Origin: Darksidea phi
Taxonomy: Eukaryota > Ascomycota > Dothideomycetes > Pleosporales > Lentitheciaceae
Direction: 5' to 3'
Length of the DNA: 36,330 bases
Assembly: GCA_030770425.1 (NCBI GenBank)
Contig: JASJFT010000325.1
Location: 1 to 36,330, forward strand
Below are positions 19,889 through 29,335 of this stretch, one piece after another. Position 1 is the stretch's first letter; the number at the start of each line of letters is the position of its first letter. The translations under genes were made by a program, and so were the position numbers. Under the pieces are notes generated by a model. The model was not told the origin of the DNA. It did no database searches and saw only the letters and a list, made by a program, of their open reading frames with translations.

Positions 19889-20039
19889 ACAAGAGTATTC
19901 TTAGCGCCAGAATCTCGTATATATAGACCTCCTTAATAAAGGGGTCGATAATTGATGGTCGTCGTCTAGGCGGTAGCTCACGTTTAATAAGGGTGGGCTG
20001 AGTCCGACTGTAGGTACTCGACTCTTGTGTACTATAGCT

Positions 20040-20186
20040 CTTCCTCGCCGGGTGTTGGTGCTGCCGGTGTTGGTACTACCGGTGTTGGTGCTGCTGGTGT
20101 TGGTGCTGCCGGTGTTGTCGGGGCCGGTGTTGATGCTGCCGGGGCCGATGCTGGTGCTGCCGGGGATGGTGCTGGTGCTGCCATGT
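20040..20186. repeat. 15-bp repeat GGTGTTGGTGCTGCC
   Basis: About nine imperfect 15-bp units. All frames are open (Ala/Pro/Thr-rich on the minus strand, Gly/Ala/Val-rich on the plus), a consequence of the period being a multiple of three. No evidence that it is translated. Confidence 0.85.
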
Positions 20187-20317
20187 TGTCTGTGGAAGGC
20201 GATTTGCAAGCGGGCAAGTGTATGTTCGAGAGAAAGAAGTTTACAAAGCAAGCAAGTATATAGAGAGAGTATTAGTAGTATTAGAAGCAGAGTGGAAAGA
20301 TATATGGCGTACTGCCC

Positions 20318-20463
20318 GCCCGTGCGTCACGATATCTTCCCCCTGCCGATATCGAGTGCGTTATTATGTCTTCTCCCTGCAGATATGTGCGACATGCCGT
20401 CTTCTCCCTACAGATATCGGGTGCGTCACGATATCTTCCCCCTGCAGACTGTAGATATCGACC
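20318..20463. repeat. About 33-bp tandem array, array 2
   Basis: Four to five diverged units of the same GATATCGAGTGCGTC / CTTCCCCCTGCAG pattern as array 1. Together with unit A the arrangement unit A + array occurs twice within 1.8 kb, with an extra 400 bp inserted in the second. Confidence 0.75.
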
Positions 20464-20756
20464 TACTAGGTATTATAAGACTTGGTAGTACTATAGTATA
20501 GTAGTTAGGGGGGGGGTATCCCGATCGAGTATCGAAGGCTTATATAAGCGGAGAAAGGTTAAGCCGGGCTCCGAAGGGGTATCGTCCGGGAGTATCTTCA
20601 GCTAGAGCTTACCATCCATCCCATCACACAGCAGACAGAAGAAATAGTTCAATTCGATTGATTATTCGGCCACCCATTCTATCAACTCTCTCTCCTATCC
20701 CTCCGACTGCGGGTCGTGAGCTCCGCCATCCTATCTCTGATATACCCATACACCAC

Positions 20757-20934
20757 AGTACTGAGCATGGTGAAGAATGATTATAGAAGGTGAAACAGGT
20801 TCTATTGCGTAGGAGAGACGAATCGCTACCGAGAATAGCTCGCAGCGATCCCAGACTATATAGAAGGGGCTCAACCGAGGCATGTGAAACCTATCGGGCC
20901 CAATCTGGGCCGGAAGGGCGCGGACGGGCTCAAC
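20757..20934. repeat. 180-bp direct repeat, copy 1
   Basis: This segment, starting AGTACTGAGCATGGTGAAG, recurs at 22022-22205 with roughly 90% identity by eye and small indels. The two copies bracket 1.09 kb that contains the palindrome at 20997-21332. They could be termini of a small retroelement or of a segmental duplication. No primer-binding site or TG...CA ends could be fixed with confidence. Confidence 0.8.
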
Positions 20935-20996
20935 CTGTCCGCCAAGAGGCCAACAAGGCCGCTTCCCGCCGTAGTATCCGGAGATCCTTACAGGTG

Positions 20997-21332
20997 TGGC
21001 CGACGAAGACAATCCATGGCGAGCCGAAAAGTGCCCACACCACCTAGAGAAGAAGCCCTCACCAGTAACGTACAAAGACTGTGACACATACCGGACCAAT
21101 CTGTGCGGCGGATGTAAACGCCGTACCAAGAATGGGGATAAGTATACAGTGCGACTCCTGTACCAAAAAGTATCAGCGAACAAGACAAAAGCAAAGGCAA
21201 CGTCGTTACGTTTACATCCGCCGCACAGATTGGTCCGGCATGTGTCACAGTCTTTGTACGTCACTGGGGAGGGCTTCTCTAGGTGGTGGTGTGGGTACTT
21301 TTCGGCTCGCCACGGATTGTCTTGGTCGGCCA
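20997..21332. repeat. Large palindrome with 124-bp arms
   Basis: The left arm 20997-21120 and right arm 21209-21332 are inverted copies with a few mismatches and small indels, separated by 88 bp. Each arm carries the start of the same small reading frame (MADEDNPWRAEK on the plus strand, MADQDNPWRAEK on the minus strand), running into CDTCRTNLCGGCKR, a CxxC-x4-CxxC pattern suggestive of a small zinc-binding site. The plus-strand copy continues past the arm (TKNGDKYTVRLLYQKVSANK), so it looks like the original and the minus-strand copy like an inverted duplicate of its 5' end. Confidence 0.8.
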
Positions 21333-21403
21333 TGGCGTCGTGAGGTGTAGAGACAGTCCGTAGAGAAGGCGATAGAACGGATGGGATCAGCGGGGATAGA
21401 GGC

Positions 21404-21488
21404 GATGTGATGCGATGCGATGCGTGCGATGCGATGCGTGCGATGCGATGCGTGCGATGCGATGCGTACGATGCGATACGATGCGATA
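21404..21488. repeat. 14-bp GATGCGATGCGTGC repeat
   Basis: Four to five units of a GATGCGAT-rich 14-bp repeat, degenerating at the right end. No gene is associated. Confidence 0.8.
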
Positions 21489-22021
21489 GGGGGTGGGGCT
21501 CTGTCGGAGGCACTCGAGCTTATGGGTCTTTGGGAGCAAAGTGGACTGGCGTGAGCAACGGGCCGCTGGGTGCTCTCGAGACGAGTCGGCCGCCTGGGGA
21601 TCGCGTCGAAGGCCTTGGTCCATGGCGGTTGGGGGAGGCTTGGCAGCATCGTCGGTGCCCGGGCATATTCTCAGCACCCCCCACCACCGTTGATGAGCCC
21701 GCAGACTAGTACTGCCCCCCAGATTATTTGCCCGTAAGTACTCGCCGAGCAGACTACTTGGGTGAGAGGACACGACTGACCTAAAGCACAGAATGCTGCC
21801 GTGATGTAGCAGCCCACTACGGCGGCACTGCTGAACCGTAGTTGCAAAGCCTTGCCATGCCGTCGTGCCTGCTGGCGACTGCCCACGCTCATGGCCGGCT
21901 GCCCTTGGGTCCGGCGACGTTTGTCGAACAAGCATCTTGGCCGCGGTCGGTCTCGTGGCCGGGCTCCCTTGACAGGAACATGGCGTTCAGCTTAGGCGAA
22001 CCGGTTGGTGTAAGACTTGAT

Positions 22022-22205
22022 AGTACTGAGCACGGTGAAGAATGATTATAGAAGGTGAAACAGGTTCTGTTGTGTAGGAGAGACGAATCGCTGCCGATGA
22101 GAGCTCGCAGCGATCCTAGACTACCTATATAGAAGAGGCTTAACCGAGGCATTTGAAATCTATCGGGCCCATTCTGGGCCAGAAGGGCGCGGGAAGGGCT
22201 CAGCC
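22022..22205. repeat. 180-bp direct repeat, copy 2
   Basis: Second copy of 20757-20934 in the same orientation. It is preceded by TGTAAGACTTGATAGTACT, a motif that recurs in variant form near 20471 and 22385. Confidence 0.8.
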
Positions 22206-22312
22206 GGATAAACCCGTGGTTGACCGGATAAGCTCGTGATAGACTCGATGGTTGACCGGATAAGCTCGTGATAGACTCGATGGTTGACCGGATAAACTCG
22301 TGGTTGACTCAA
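22206..22312. repeat. 36-bp tandem repeat (GGTTGACCGGATAAGCTCGT)
   Basis: Nearly three units of a 36-bp sequence (GATGGTTGACCGGATAAGCT, CGTGATAGACTC) directly follow copy 2 of the 180-bp repeat. Non-coding. Confidence 0.85.
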
Positions 22313-23129
22313 GATCTCGCGAGCGAGAGCAACAATCTCGGGCGTTGTGTGTAGGTGATGGAGAAGATCCGGGGGATAGGATCTATAAGACTTGATTAGT
22401 ATTACAGACTTTCTAATATAGAACGCTGAGGCTAAAAGTTCTCAGCGGCGTGTACGTACTACTCCCTCCAAACGATCCTCACAGGTTTACTTAAGGAAAG
22501 ATTCGCTTTAATAATTAGTACTTTGAGCTCTATAGAAAGCTTATTCCAGCTAGTAGCGAATGCGTTATTCAATGGAACCATTAGGAGTAGCTAGAGGACG
22601 CTGTTCGCTACGACACGTACAGGCTGACGGCAATTAATAATTAAAGCATGCTCGTAGTCGTTCTGGAACAATCAGACCTGATAATTCGCGTAGATCCAGA
22701 TGTGCGACCCGGCCAGAAGTTTCATAGGCGTGACGAGGAGAAGCGACGTCGTCCTATCTAGTCCAAGCTTTGACGTTGCGTCCATTGCACTGTGGAGTGC
22801 TGTAGGGCCATGCATAGTTGCAAAATTCCCTCTAATTGAGGCTTCCTGTACAATAAAGAGACAGCGCAATGAGGGCCTACTATATGCAAAAGAACGTTGG
22901 CCTTCGTCTCATACGGATGGCTTATACGGGGCATGTTCTCCACATGCGCTTAGAGAACCGGTAGGGGTAACGTTCATATCAGATGGACACGCAAGTGGAT
23001 CTCGCCGTGGCACTTATACGACGCCAACCATGGGAAGGCTGCGAACCAACTCTTTGCAAGCAACGATGAGTTTTGCGGCTCAATCTAGCACCATAGGCTA
23101 TTGTAATTCCTCCTTCGACATATCTGTGT
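22313..23129. other. No gene recognised
   Basis: Only short frames without domains on either strand. Probably decayed repetitive DNA between the 36-bp array and the MITE-like element. Confidence 0.4.
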
Positions 23130-23382
23130 ACTGTGGTATCCGGCATAAGTAGTGTACATGGCCCGCGCACCGACAGGGGTCTTTACAAGGGAGCCTCCAG
23201 CGACAACTGCACGATAGAATTTTTTTAAAACATGCCCTAGAGAGAGATTTTAGAGGAGATTCTAATGCACTACATAGCAATTAATTATTAGATGTGGTTG
23301 TGGGCAAATGCTGATTTTCGGTATGTTACAGACCCCTGTCGGTGCGCAGGTCATGTACACTACTTATGCCGGATACCACAGT
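23130..23382. mobile_element. MITE-like element with 53-bp terminal inverted repeats
   Basis: Arms 23130-23182 and 23330-23382 are perfect inverted copies apart from two G/A-type differences. The outer ends read ACTGTGGTATCCGGC. The 147-bp interior has no coding capacity. Size (253 bp) and structure fit a non-autonomous DNA transposon or foldback element. The flanking bases do not show an obvious target-site duplication, so the superfamily is unassigned. Confidence 0.7.
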
Positions 23383-24293
23383 GGAACACTTCCTGCAAGT
23401 TCGGGGACGTCCAACATCCAACACCCTGCATAAACGCTTGAAGGCGCTTGCCCATCTTTACGTCACCTCTAGTAGTGTACACCAATGGCTGGAGCGTTTC
23501 ACTTTTTTGCGCGCTTATTTCCTCCGCCAAGCAGTTTGCCCCACCAACGAAGCGCGCTATTTGACAAATCATGTTAGGTCGGTCTAAAAATAATCTAGCA
23601 CGTCGGCCAACTCCCCCCTTATTCCCACCTCGAAACTTGAGCCTTCAGCATGAATCCTTCGTTCTATGTGGCTCTGTACAGAATAAAGCAATTCATCCGA
23701 CCCCAAAGGTTATCTCGATGCGTAGCTACGTTATCGGTGTCAGCCTGATCGTAGCCACCGATGTGCTGTGCCACATCTAGTAACGAAGACGTTATGGCTA
23801 ATAAAATCAATAGGCGCGGACCCATACGAAACGTCCTCTGGCGCCTACGTATGCAGGAGCCAGGCGAACCGTCGCAGCGCTTGTACGATGCCTCTGTATG
23901 GCCTCCAGCAGTTTGGGCTAACACCATCCGCATCCTTCTCTCCTCCCGCTGTGGCACAACGGCTTCCAGCCTCTTCTGTTGACATGCGGCGTTGCGGCGT
24001 AGTCAGGTCTCTGCGCGTAGGCTTCGCTGGTACTGGAGGTTCGTCGCGGTAATAACCTCTGTAGAAATGGAGCACGGCCGAATGTTTCATATTCTCAAGT
24101 CGCACATATTTGAGCTATATTGACGCTCGACAAGTGATCGGCAGCTGTGATATAAACCACGCCCGAGCAGACCAATCTCTTTTCCTTGGCTACCCGTCTC
24201 TCTCCCTTCGTCCACTGACCAGTCGATCGTGTTTTCGAACAAAGCAGCAGTACGACCGGTCTCGCACCCTGCTTGATAGATCTCACTTGTACA
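23383..24293. other. Intergenic region upstream of the DUF3176 gene
   Basis: No domain-bearing frame. The last 100-200 bp probably contain the promoter and leader of the downstream gene. Confidence 0.45.
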
Positions 24294-26822
24294 ATGTCCA
24301 AACTCCCTACGTCTCCGTTGCGGTCACACAAACACGATATCCCGATATACCTTGATACTGGCGACACCGACGACAAACATCAATCGCAACGACCTAAGCG
24401 GATCTCTGAACATACTTGTCCTACCTGCAAAACTAGCTCAAAAAACCAGCCAATTCACTGCATTACAAAAGCCTCGCCGGCTCCTCCTCCCTACCATTCG
24501 ATTGCGCCACCTGTTCGTCCCTCAAGGACCCTAGCAGTCCCGGTCCTCAACCTCGAAACGTCACGTCACCTATACCAGCCTCAGCCTCCTCGCCCGGCTC
24601 TTCGATATCATGCAGAAGGACGACCGCGCGTGCGATTCCGTCGCTCGACCCTATCTCCTCTTTCCCCAGGAACGACTATCAACGATATTGATTTTGACCG
24701 GAAAAGCCGTAGCAGCGGTTCTTCAATTCCGAACACACCAGTGGACGATATCCAGTACATAAGAAGGAGCAAGTTGGGACTTGGCATCATAGAAGCTCCA
24801 TTCAACCCCGACCCTAGTCCGATCCGGTCTCCGGGCAGCGAGAAGCTCGCTACCGCCGAGAAGGGCGAATGCTCGACGAAATCACCCAATATCGCTCAAC
24901 GCATTGAAGAAAAGCTTTGGACGTACAGGGCATCCGGCAATATTGTCAAGCGCTGGTTACTTGAGATTGTCAGCTGGTGTGTGAGCGCTTCATGTATGGC
25001 TGCGATAATCATCGTACTCTTAATGCTCAAGAACAAACCGGTGCCCGCTTGGCGTATGGGGCTTACACTGAACGCCTACATCGCGGTCCTCTCCAGGGTC
25101 GCGTCTGCCGCCCTCGTGCTCCCTGCCTCAGAGGCGCTTGGCCAACTGAAATGGAACTGGTTCCAGAAAGATTCAAAGAAGCTGTGGGACTTTGAAATAT
25201 TTGACAACGCGTCTCGAGGTCCATGGGGATCTTTTCTACTTCTCGTCCGTACAAAGGGCAGAACGCTTGCCGCACTTGGTGCAGCCATTACTATATTTGC
25301 AATGGCACTTGATCCTTTCTTTCAACAAGTCCTTCACACTCCCCAACGCTGGGCGCTGCAGAGTGAGAACAGCTCGATTCCTAGGCTTACAAGATACGAG
25401 TCCCATTATCTCAAAGAGTTTAGGTTCAAAGGATGGACGGAAGAAATGAACGGCGACCAGGATATAAAGACGGTTGCCGACAAGTTCTTCTTCGATTATG
25501 GGGTCCCGCAAGTTCAAGTTGGCAATGGGAGTCGTGCAGAGATTCCAATCTCTTGCCCGACAAGCAACTGTACTTGGGAGCCGTACGAAACACTCGGCGT
25601 CTGCAGCGAGTGCGCAGATGTCGCTGATATGCTGGAGTATGGTTGCCACTCCGCACCTCTGGACTGGGTCCAAAGAGCAAATTCCTACGACCCCTATCAG
25701 AATGGGACCATGTGTGGATGGTTCTTCAATGCAACAAGCCCGAAGCCTATGCTCATGTTAGGCTATGAAGTCGACTCTGCCACGAACCGATCCGTTGGTG
25801 AAATTCTGACGACGCGCGCCTTGCCACTTGTCACTAATTTGAACCGGCGCCAAATATTCGGTAGTTCTATCAATTTCAAGCATGTCCGAAACAAAATCAC
25901 TGATTTCGTGGTTGTATCAGCCGCAAACGGGTCGAACCCCCAGAGCGTCTTGGACAGTATACACCGAGGCGAGAGGCCAAGAGCACTCGAGTGCATGCTG
26001 ACATGGTGCGTCAAGACTATTGAATCATCGTACCATCTGGGCACCTACACGGAAACCATCAAGGATACCTTCGTCAACACGAGCGCAGGGCCATTTCCAT
26101 GGACCCAGGTCGTCGTCGGTGAAGATCTCGCGATATATTATTATTTGCAGAACATTACTGTCGATCCGCATGCACTTGATGGTCATGTCAATACTTCCGG
26201 TTACGGAGTCTCGAACGACACAGCCTTCGATTTTGTCACCATCTTTGACGACTACCTGCCTTCATTTGTGACAGCTAATACCAGCACTTCCGATACATAT
26301 CTGAAATACAAAACTTATGAAAGGAATCCCTACCTGCGACAATACATGGGAGCTCCATGGTCAGCACCGAACAATGTGACGCACCACTTGGAAAGATTAG
26401 CAACGACAATAACAAATAACATGCGGTCGTCGAGCAAGGAATATTTTACGGGTTCGTCTTTCAGCGAGGAGAACTTCGTTGAGGTCCGTTGGGCGTGGCT
26501 ATCTCTTCCGGTCGGTCTGCTCGGATTGACACTCATTTTTCTTGCGGCCACTATAATACGGACATCGATGGAAAAGGATCGGGTGGGCGTTTGGAAGACT
26601 TCAGCTATCGCAACACTACTTTACGGACTTCCCGACAGTATGCAACGGAAAATTATCGCCTCACAACTAGATGGCACACCGCGGACAAAGGCGAAGGAGC
26701 TCAACGTTAGGATGTTGCCTACAAAAAGTTGGCGAATATCGGGAAGCATATTTTCTCCGGTCACACCCAAAACACCTACAACATCTAAGCCCCAGTCTGA
26801 ACCACCACCGGGCTGGATATGA
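24294..26822 (+). CDS. DUF3176 family membrane protein, single exon
   Basis: An uninterrupted frame of 842 aa. ATG 24294 (CAATGTCC) is taken as the start, since the few open codons upstream lack ATG. Residues 1-205 are polar and Ser/Pro-rich, probably disordered. A DUF3176 block follows: TM1 about 223-246 (EIVSWCVSASCMAAIIIVLL), TM2 about 259-280, the conserved LGQLKWNWF and LWDFEIFDNASRGPWGS, TM3 about 324-345, then ALDPFFQQVL. A large Cys-containing region with many N-x-S/T sites (SCPTSNCTWE, MLTWCVKTIES) reads as extracellular, and a last helix spans about 733-759 (LPVGLLGLTLIFLAATII) before a cytosolic tail. Members are abundant in filamentous ascomycetes and their function is unknown. 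The gene appears intact and lies beside repeat-rich DNA. Confidence 0.9.
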   Translation: MSKLPTSPLRSHKHDIPIYLDTGDTDDKHQSQRPKRISEHTCPTCKTSSKNQPIHCITKASPAPPPYHSIAPPVRPSRTLAVPVLNLETSRHLYQPQPPRPALRYHAEGRPRVRFRRSTLSPLSPGTTINDIDFDRKSRSSGSSIPNTPVDDIQYIRRSKLGLGIIEAPFNPDPSPIRSPGSEKLATAEKGECSTKSPNIAQRIEEKLWTYRASGNIVKRWLLEIVSWCVSASCMAAIIIVLLMLKNKPVPAWRMGLTLNAYIAVLSRVASAALVLPASEALGQLKWNWFQKDSKKLWDFEIFDNASRGPWGSFLLLVRTKGRTLAALGAAITIFAMALDPFFQQVLHTPQRWALQSENSSIPRLTRYESHYLKEFRFKGWTEEMNGDQDIKTVADKFFFDYGVPQVQVGNGSRAEIPISCPTSNCTWEPYETLGVCSECADVADMLEYGCHSAPLDWVQRANSYDPYQNGTMCGWFFNATSPKPMLMLGYEVDSATNRSVGEILTTRALPLVTNLNRRQIFGSSINFKHVRNKITDFVVVSAANGSNPQSVLDSIHRGERPRALECMLTWCVKTIESSYHLGTYTETIKDTFVNTSAGPFPWTQVVVGEDLAIYYYLQNITVDPHALDGHVNTSGYGVSNDTAFDFVTIFDDYLPSFVTANTSTSDTYLKYKTYERNPYLRQYMGAPWSAPNNVTHHLERLATTITNNMRSSSKEYFTGSSFSEENFVEVRWAWLSLPVGLLGLTLIFLAATIIRTSMEKDRVGVWKTSAIATLLYGLPDSMQRKIIASQLDGTPRTKAKELNVRMLPTKSWRISGSIFSPVTPKTPTTSKPQSEPPPGWI

Positions 26823-27318
26823 CAACGATAGCACGGAACATGTTTGGTCCAGTATTTGTTTCTATAGTAGTATAATGTAATTGATGAATTGTTCCTGCTG
26901 ATATTATTTGGATCCCTGTGATTGCTTCCCTCCTTCGATGCTAACATAACAGAACATTATTTGAAATTGCTCGCTAAAATCGAGTAGTTGCAATTGACGC
27001 GGTTATGGACACTTTCCTTAATCTTCCAACACTGTTCCTACAGTCGTCATAGATGGACATGACTTCCTCCACGAGTAATGTCTGAAGAGAGGGTTGATGA
27101 GACGAGAAGTATCACAAAAGCACGGAGCAGAGGTTCCACAGAGAGCAAAGATTCAATTGACAGTACCGGAACCTTTCCTTTCTCTAATCTCACTATTTGT
27201 CGTTTGCGCTAGGAAACACTATCGAAGCTTGAAGCAGCTGCCCCAGGGAAGCCTCCCAAACCATAGATGGCCCACTAGGCTGCTAAGACTCATGCTTATC
27301 TGAGCTGCTCACAGCATC
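26823..27318. other. Convergent intergenic region
   Basis: Shared 3' side of the DUF3176 gene (+) and the repeat precursor gene (-). No further gene is seen. Confidence 0.5.
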
Positions 27319-27792
27319 TCACTCCCTAGGCTCGCGCTTGTCATGAGCCTCTGATGCGTGTCGTTCTCTAGAGTCGCGCTTGTCCTGAGCCCCTGATGCG
27401 GGTCGTTCTCTAGGGTCGCGCTTGTCCTGAGCCCCTGATGCGGGCCGTTCTCTAGGCTCACGCTTCTCGTTGTTGTCTAAGACTGGCACCCTCTTAGGCT
27501 CGCGCTTCTCAGGGGTTGGTACCGATATAGTGGACATTCCAGACTCGCGCTTGTCGTTCGTGTCACTGGGATCTCTGGCAGCGATTGTGCGCTTGGTCTC
27601 GATAATGGCGTCCAATCTCTCTCGGAGGTTGCGCTTGATGGGGTCAAGCACAGGAGAGGGGGCCGATTCACTGGCTTCACGGGCCATCAACGGCTCGGCA
27701 ACTTCGACCGGGGAGCGCGCGGAGACAGGAACAGGAGCAGCGACGACGGAAGCGGCGAAAGAAGTGACGAGTAGGAGCATAGGGCCGCGCAT
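27319..27792 (-). CDS. Secreted Kex2-processed repeat protein (KEP) candidate, 157 aa
   Basis: Intronless, with ATG at 27792 after a pyrimidine-rich leader. Residues 1-19 form a clean signal peptide (MRGPMLLLVTSFAASVVAA). Dibasic KR pairs lie at residues 53, 67, 81, 96, 110, 124, 138 and 152: successive spacings are 14, 14, 15, 14, 14, 14, 14. The last units are nearly identical (EPRERPASGAQD, DPRERPASGAQD, DSRERHASEAHD) and the earlier ones are degenerate. Kex2 cleavage in the Golgi would release a series of 12-residue acidic/basic peptides, and N-terminal EP/DP pairs would be substrates for Ste13-type trimming, as in alpha-factor maturation. There is no Cys, Trp, Tyr or Phe in the repeats, so a W/C-type pheromone or a Tyr-based ustiloxin-like cyclic peptide is unlikely. 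No ustYa-type gene is seen. The role of the product is unknown. Confidence 0.78.
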   Translation of the reverse strand: MRGPMLLLVTSFAASVVAAPVPVSARSPVEVAEPLMAREASESAPSPVLDPIKRNLRERLDAIIETKRTIAARDPSDTNDKRESGMSTISVPTPEKREPKRVPVLDNNEKREPRERPASGAQDKRDPRERPASGAQDKRDSRERHASEAHDKREPRE

Positions 27793-28733
27793 GTTGTCGG
27801 TGATGTGGATGATTGTGATTGGGAAGTGGGGGAAGTTTTGTATTTTTCAGATTTTACGAGTGTTGAGAAAAGGAGAAAAGTTGCGTGAGTTGCGTGAGTT
27901 GCGTGAGTAGACGGGTAAGGAGTAATTAAAAGTAGGCACAGCCTGTAAGAAAAAAAAATGATGTTCGAAAGAGTGCGTTTGGAGTGATTCCGGATCCTCT
28001 GACGTACGAAGCTTGGGGATGGGGACACCCTTTATGCGTGCGATGGGTCGTTGAGCCCGTAGTACCTGCCACCGTCACGCGCCTAGCAGCCATGTCCCCG
28101 AGGTCACTATCACATTGGGCGTACTATCGGACTTGGGAAGTCGTTGGAGCAGCGGACTCGACAGCCTTCGCATCCGACTCCTGAGTGGCCGGGCTGCGAT
28201 GCAAGACCGTTCACTCTGGGACGTATCGCGTCAGAACAGATGTACCGATGGGGAACTACTTGCTTGCTATTCGCGACGAAGATGTCATGGTTCGCTATCC
28301 TTATGTTTCTAAGCGCTGCGCCAACCCTGTCCTTCCTTAACTAGATGAAAATCGATAGTTGTGCATCATGCCATTTCCTGCACCCGAAACAACGCTCTGG
28401 ACGTGTTCTATCCAATCGACGCCGAGGTTTCGCCTTGGCGCGCGGCTACAGTTGGTGATTGGATGGGCCGGTCTCTGTCACCGGCCTATCAACGCTCGCG
28501 AGACGGCCCCAGCGCAAACACGTCAAGTCGCCCGGCGCGTAGTGAGAGTGTCCGCAATCGGCCCCGCCATCATTACCGCCGTTGCGATGGCCTCTTTCCG
28601 ATCCACGACATCCTATGGCTTCAACTATCGCTCGAGTAGCCGCCCTGTGCTACAGCGTGCCGGTCTCCGTGATGAGCGCATTTACCACCACCTGAAGCAC
28701 AGGTGCAGGAATCCAATATAATCGGAAACAGCG
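27793..28733. other. Intergenic, no gene supported
   Basis: Includes the promoter and CT-rich leader of the repeat-precursor gene and three TTGCGTGAG units at 27880-27906. Open frames at 28.36-28.72 kb lack domains. Confidence 0.45.
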
Positions 28734-29210
28734 TCATAATAGACGCTGGAGCGTAGAGGAGGATCCGGACTCTGTGTTGTATGGACGTGTGTGGAAGCAG
28801 GGAGAGCGCTGTGGAATACACCTCGCTCGCGACGTCCGCGGGCAAGGCAACGTCCTCGGGCGGGGCGACGCGACGAAAGAAGCCGCGGCGCCAAGGCCAA
28901 AGCACATGTATTTCTTGAGGCCTTTCTTCGAGCTCTCGCTGAACTCGCCGCCGTAGAACTCGCCCTTGCCTTTGCCTTTGGGTGGTCCATATTTGTCAAT
29001 GCTCGGACCAGAGCAGGTGTTATCGCCGCGCTTGTAGAAGAAGCTGCATTTACACCCCTCGCGGATTTTGTAGCCCTTGAGCCCATTATAGTCCTCGAAA
29101 CTAGTGCATTCCCCGCCCTTGAAGATGTCCCTCCTGGTCTCGTCGGAGAACGATATCTCGCCGCAGTAATTGTCGTTGTCTGCATGCAGCTCCGAGCTTG
29201 CGAATTCCCC
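28734..29210 (-). CDS. Cysteine-rich secreted-like protein, partial or missing its first exon
   Basis: A minus-strand frame of 158 codons preceded by an in-frame TAG that could be the end of an intron (GGCTAG|GGGG at 29211). Its first 100 residues are gene-like: ADNDNYCGEISFSDETRRD, GGECTSFEDYNG, EGCKCSFFYKRGDNTCSGPS, then a Gly/Lys-rich stretch and KKYMCFGL. Six Cys fall within about 80 residues, as in small secreted fungal proteins. No signal peptide was found. The presumed 5' exon would lie close to the tandem duplication at 29336-29552, which may have destroyed it. The last 50 codons, Arg/Pro-rich, are unlike the rest and may be past the true end. Frames in other phases here are GC-rich shadows. 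Confidence 0.4.
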   Translation of the reverse strand, partial: GEFASSELHADNDNYCGEISFSDETRRDIFKGGECTSFEDYNGLKGYKIREGCKCSFFYKRGDNTCSGPSIDKYGPPKGKGKGEFYGGEFSESSKKGLKKYMCFGLGAAASFVASPRPRTLPCPRTSRARCIPQRSPCFHTRPYNTESGSSSTLQRLL

Positions 29211-29335
29211 CTAGCCATCGAGCAGTAACGCGCACCGCAGACACAAAGCACCGGCTACCTCGATACGAATCTCTTGTGCTATGCAAAGGGTGCGGGTTAG
29301 CATGTAGTAGAACCATCAGGGCTCAAATGAATACT

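Noticed and set aside
20040..20186. Ala/Pro/Thr-rich wall protein
   Set aside because: The 15-bp repeat makes every frame open, and there is no signal peptide or unique sequence attached.
18987..20463. CRISPR array
   Set aside because: The GATATCGAGTGCGTC units are contiguous and degenerate without unique spacers, and the host is a eukaryote.
27319..27792. Alpha-type mating pheromone precursor
   Set aside because: The signal peptide and KR repeats fit, but the repeat units have no Trp or Cys, which the ascomycete alpha-type pheromones I know contain.
28621..29251. 189-codon minus-strand and 145-codon plus-strand frames
   Set aside because: Arg/Ala/Ser-rich or Ala/Leu-rich GC-driven shadows. 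Only the third frame has a natural protein composition with spaced cysteines.
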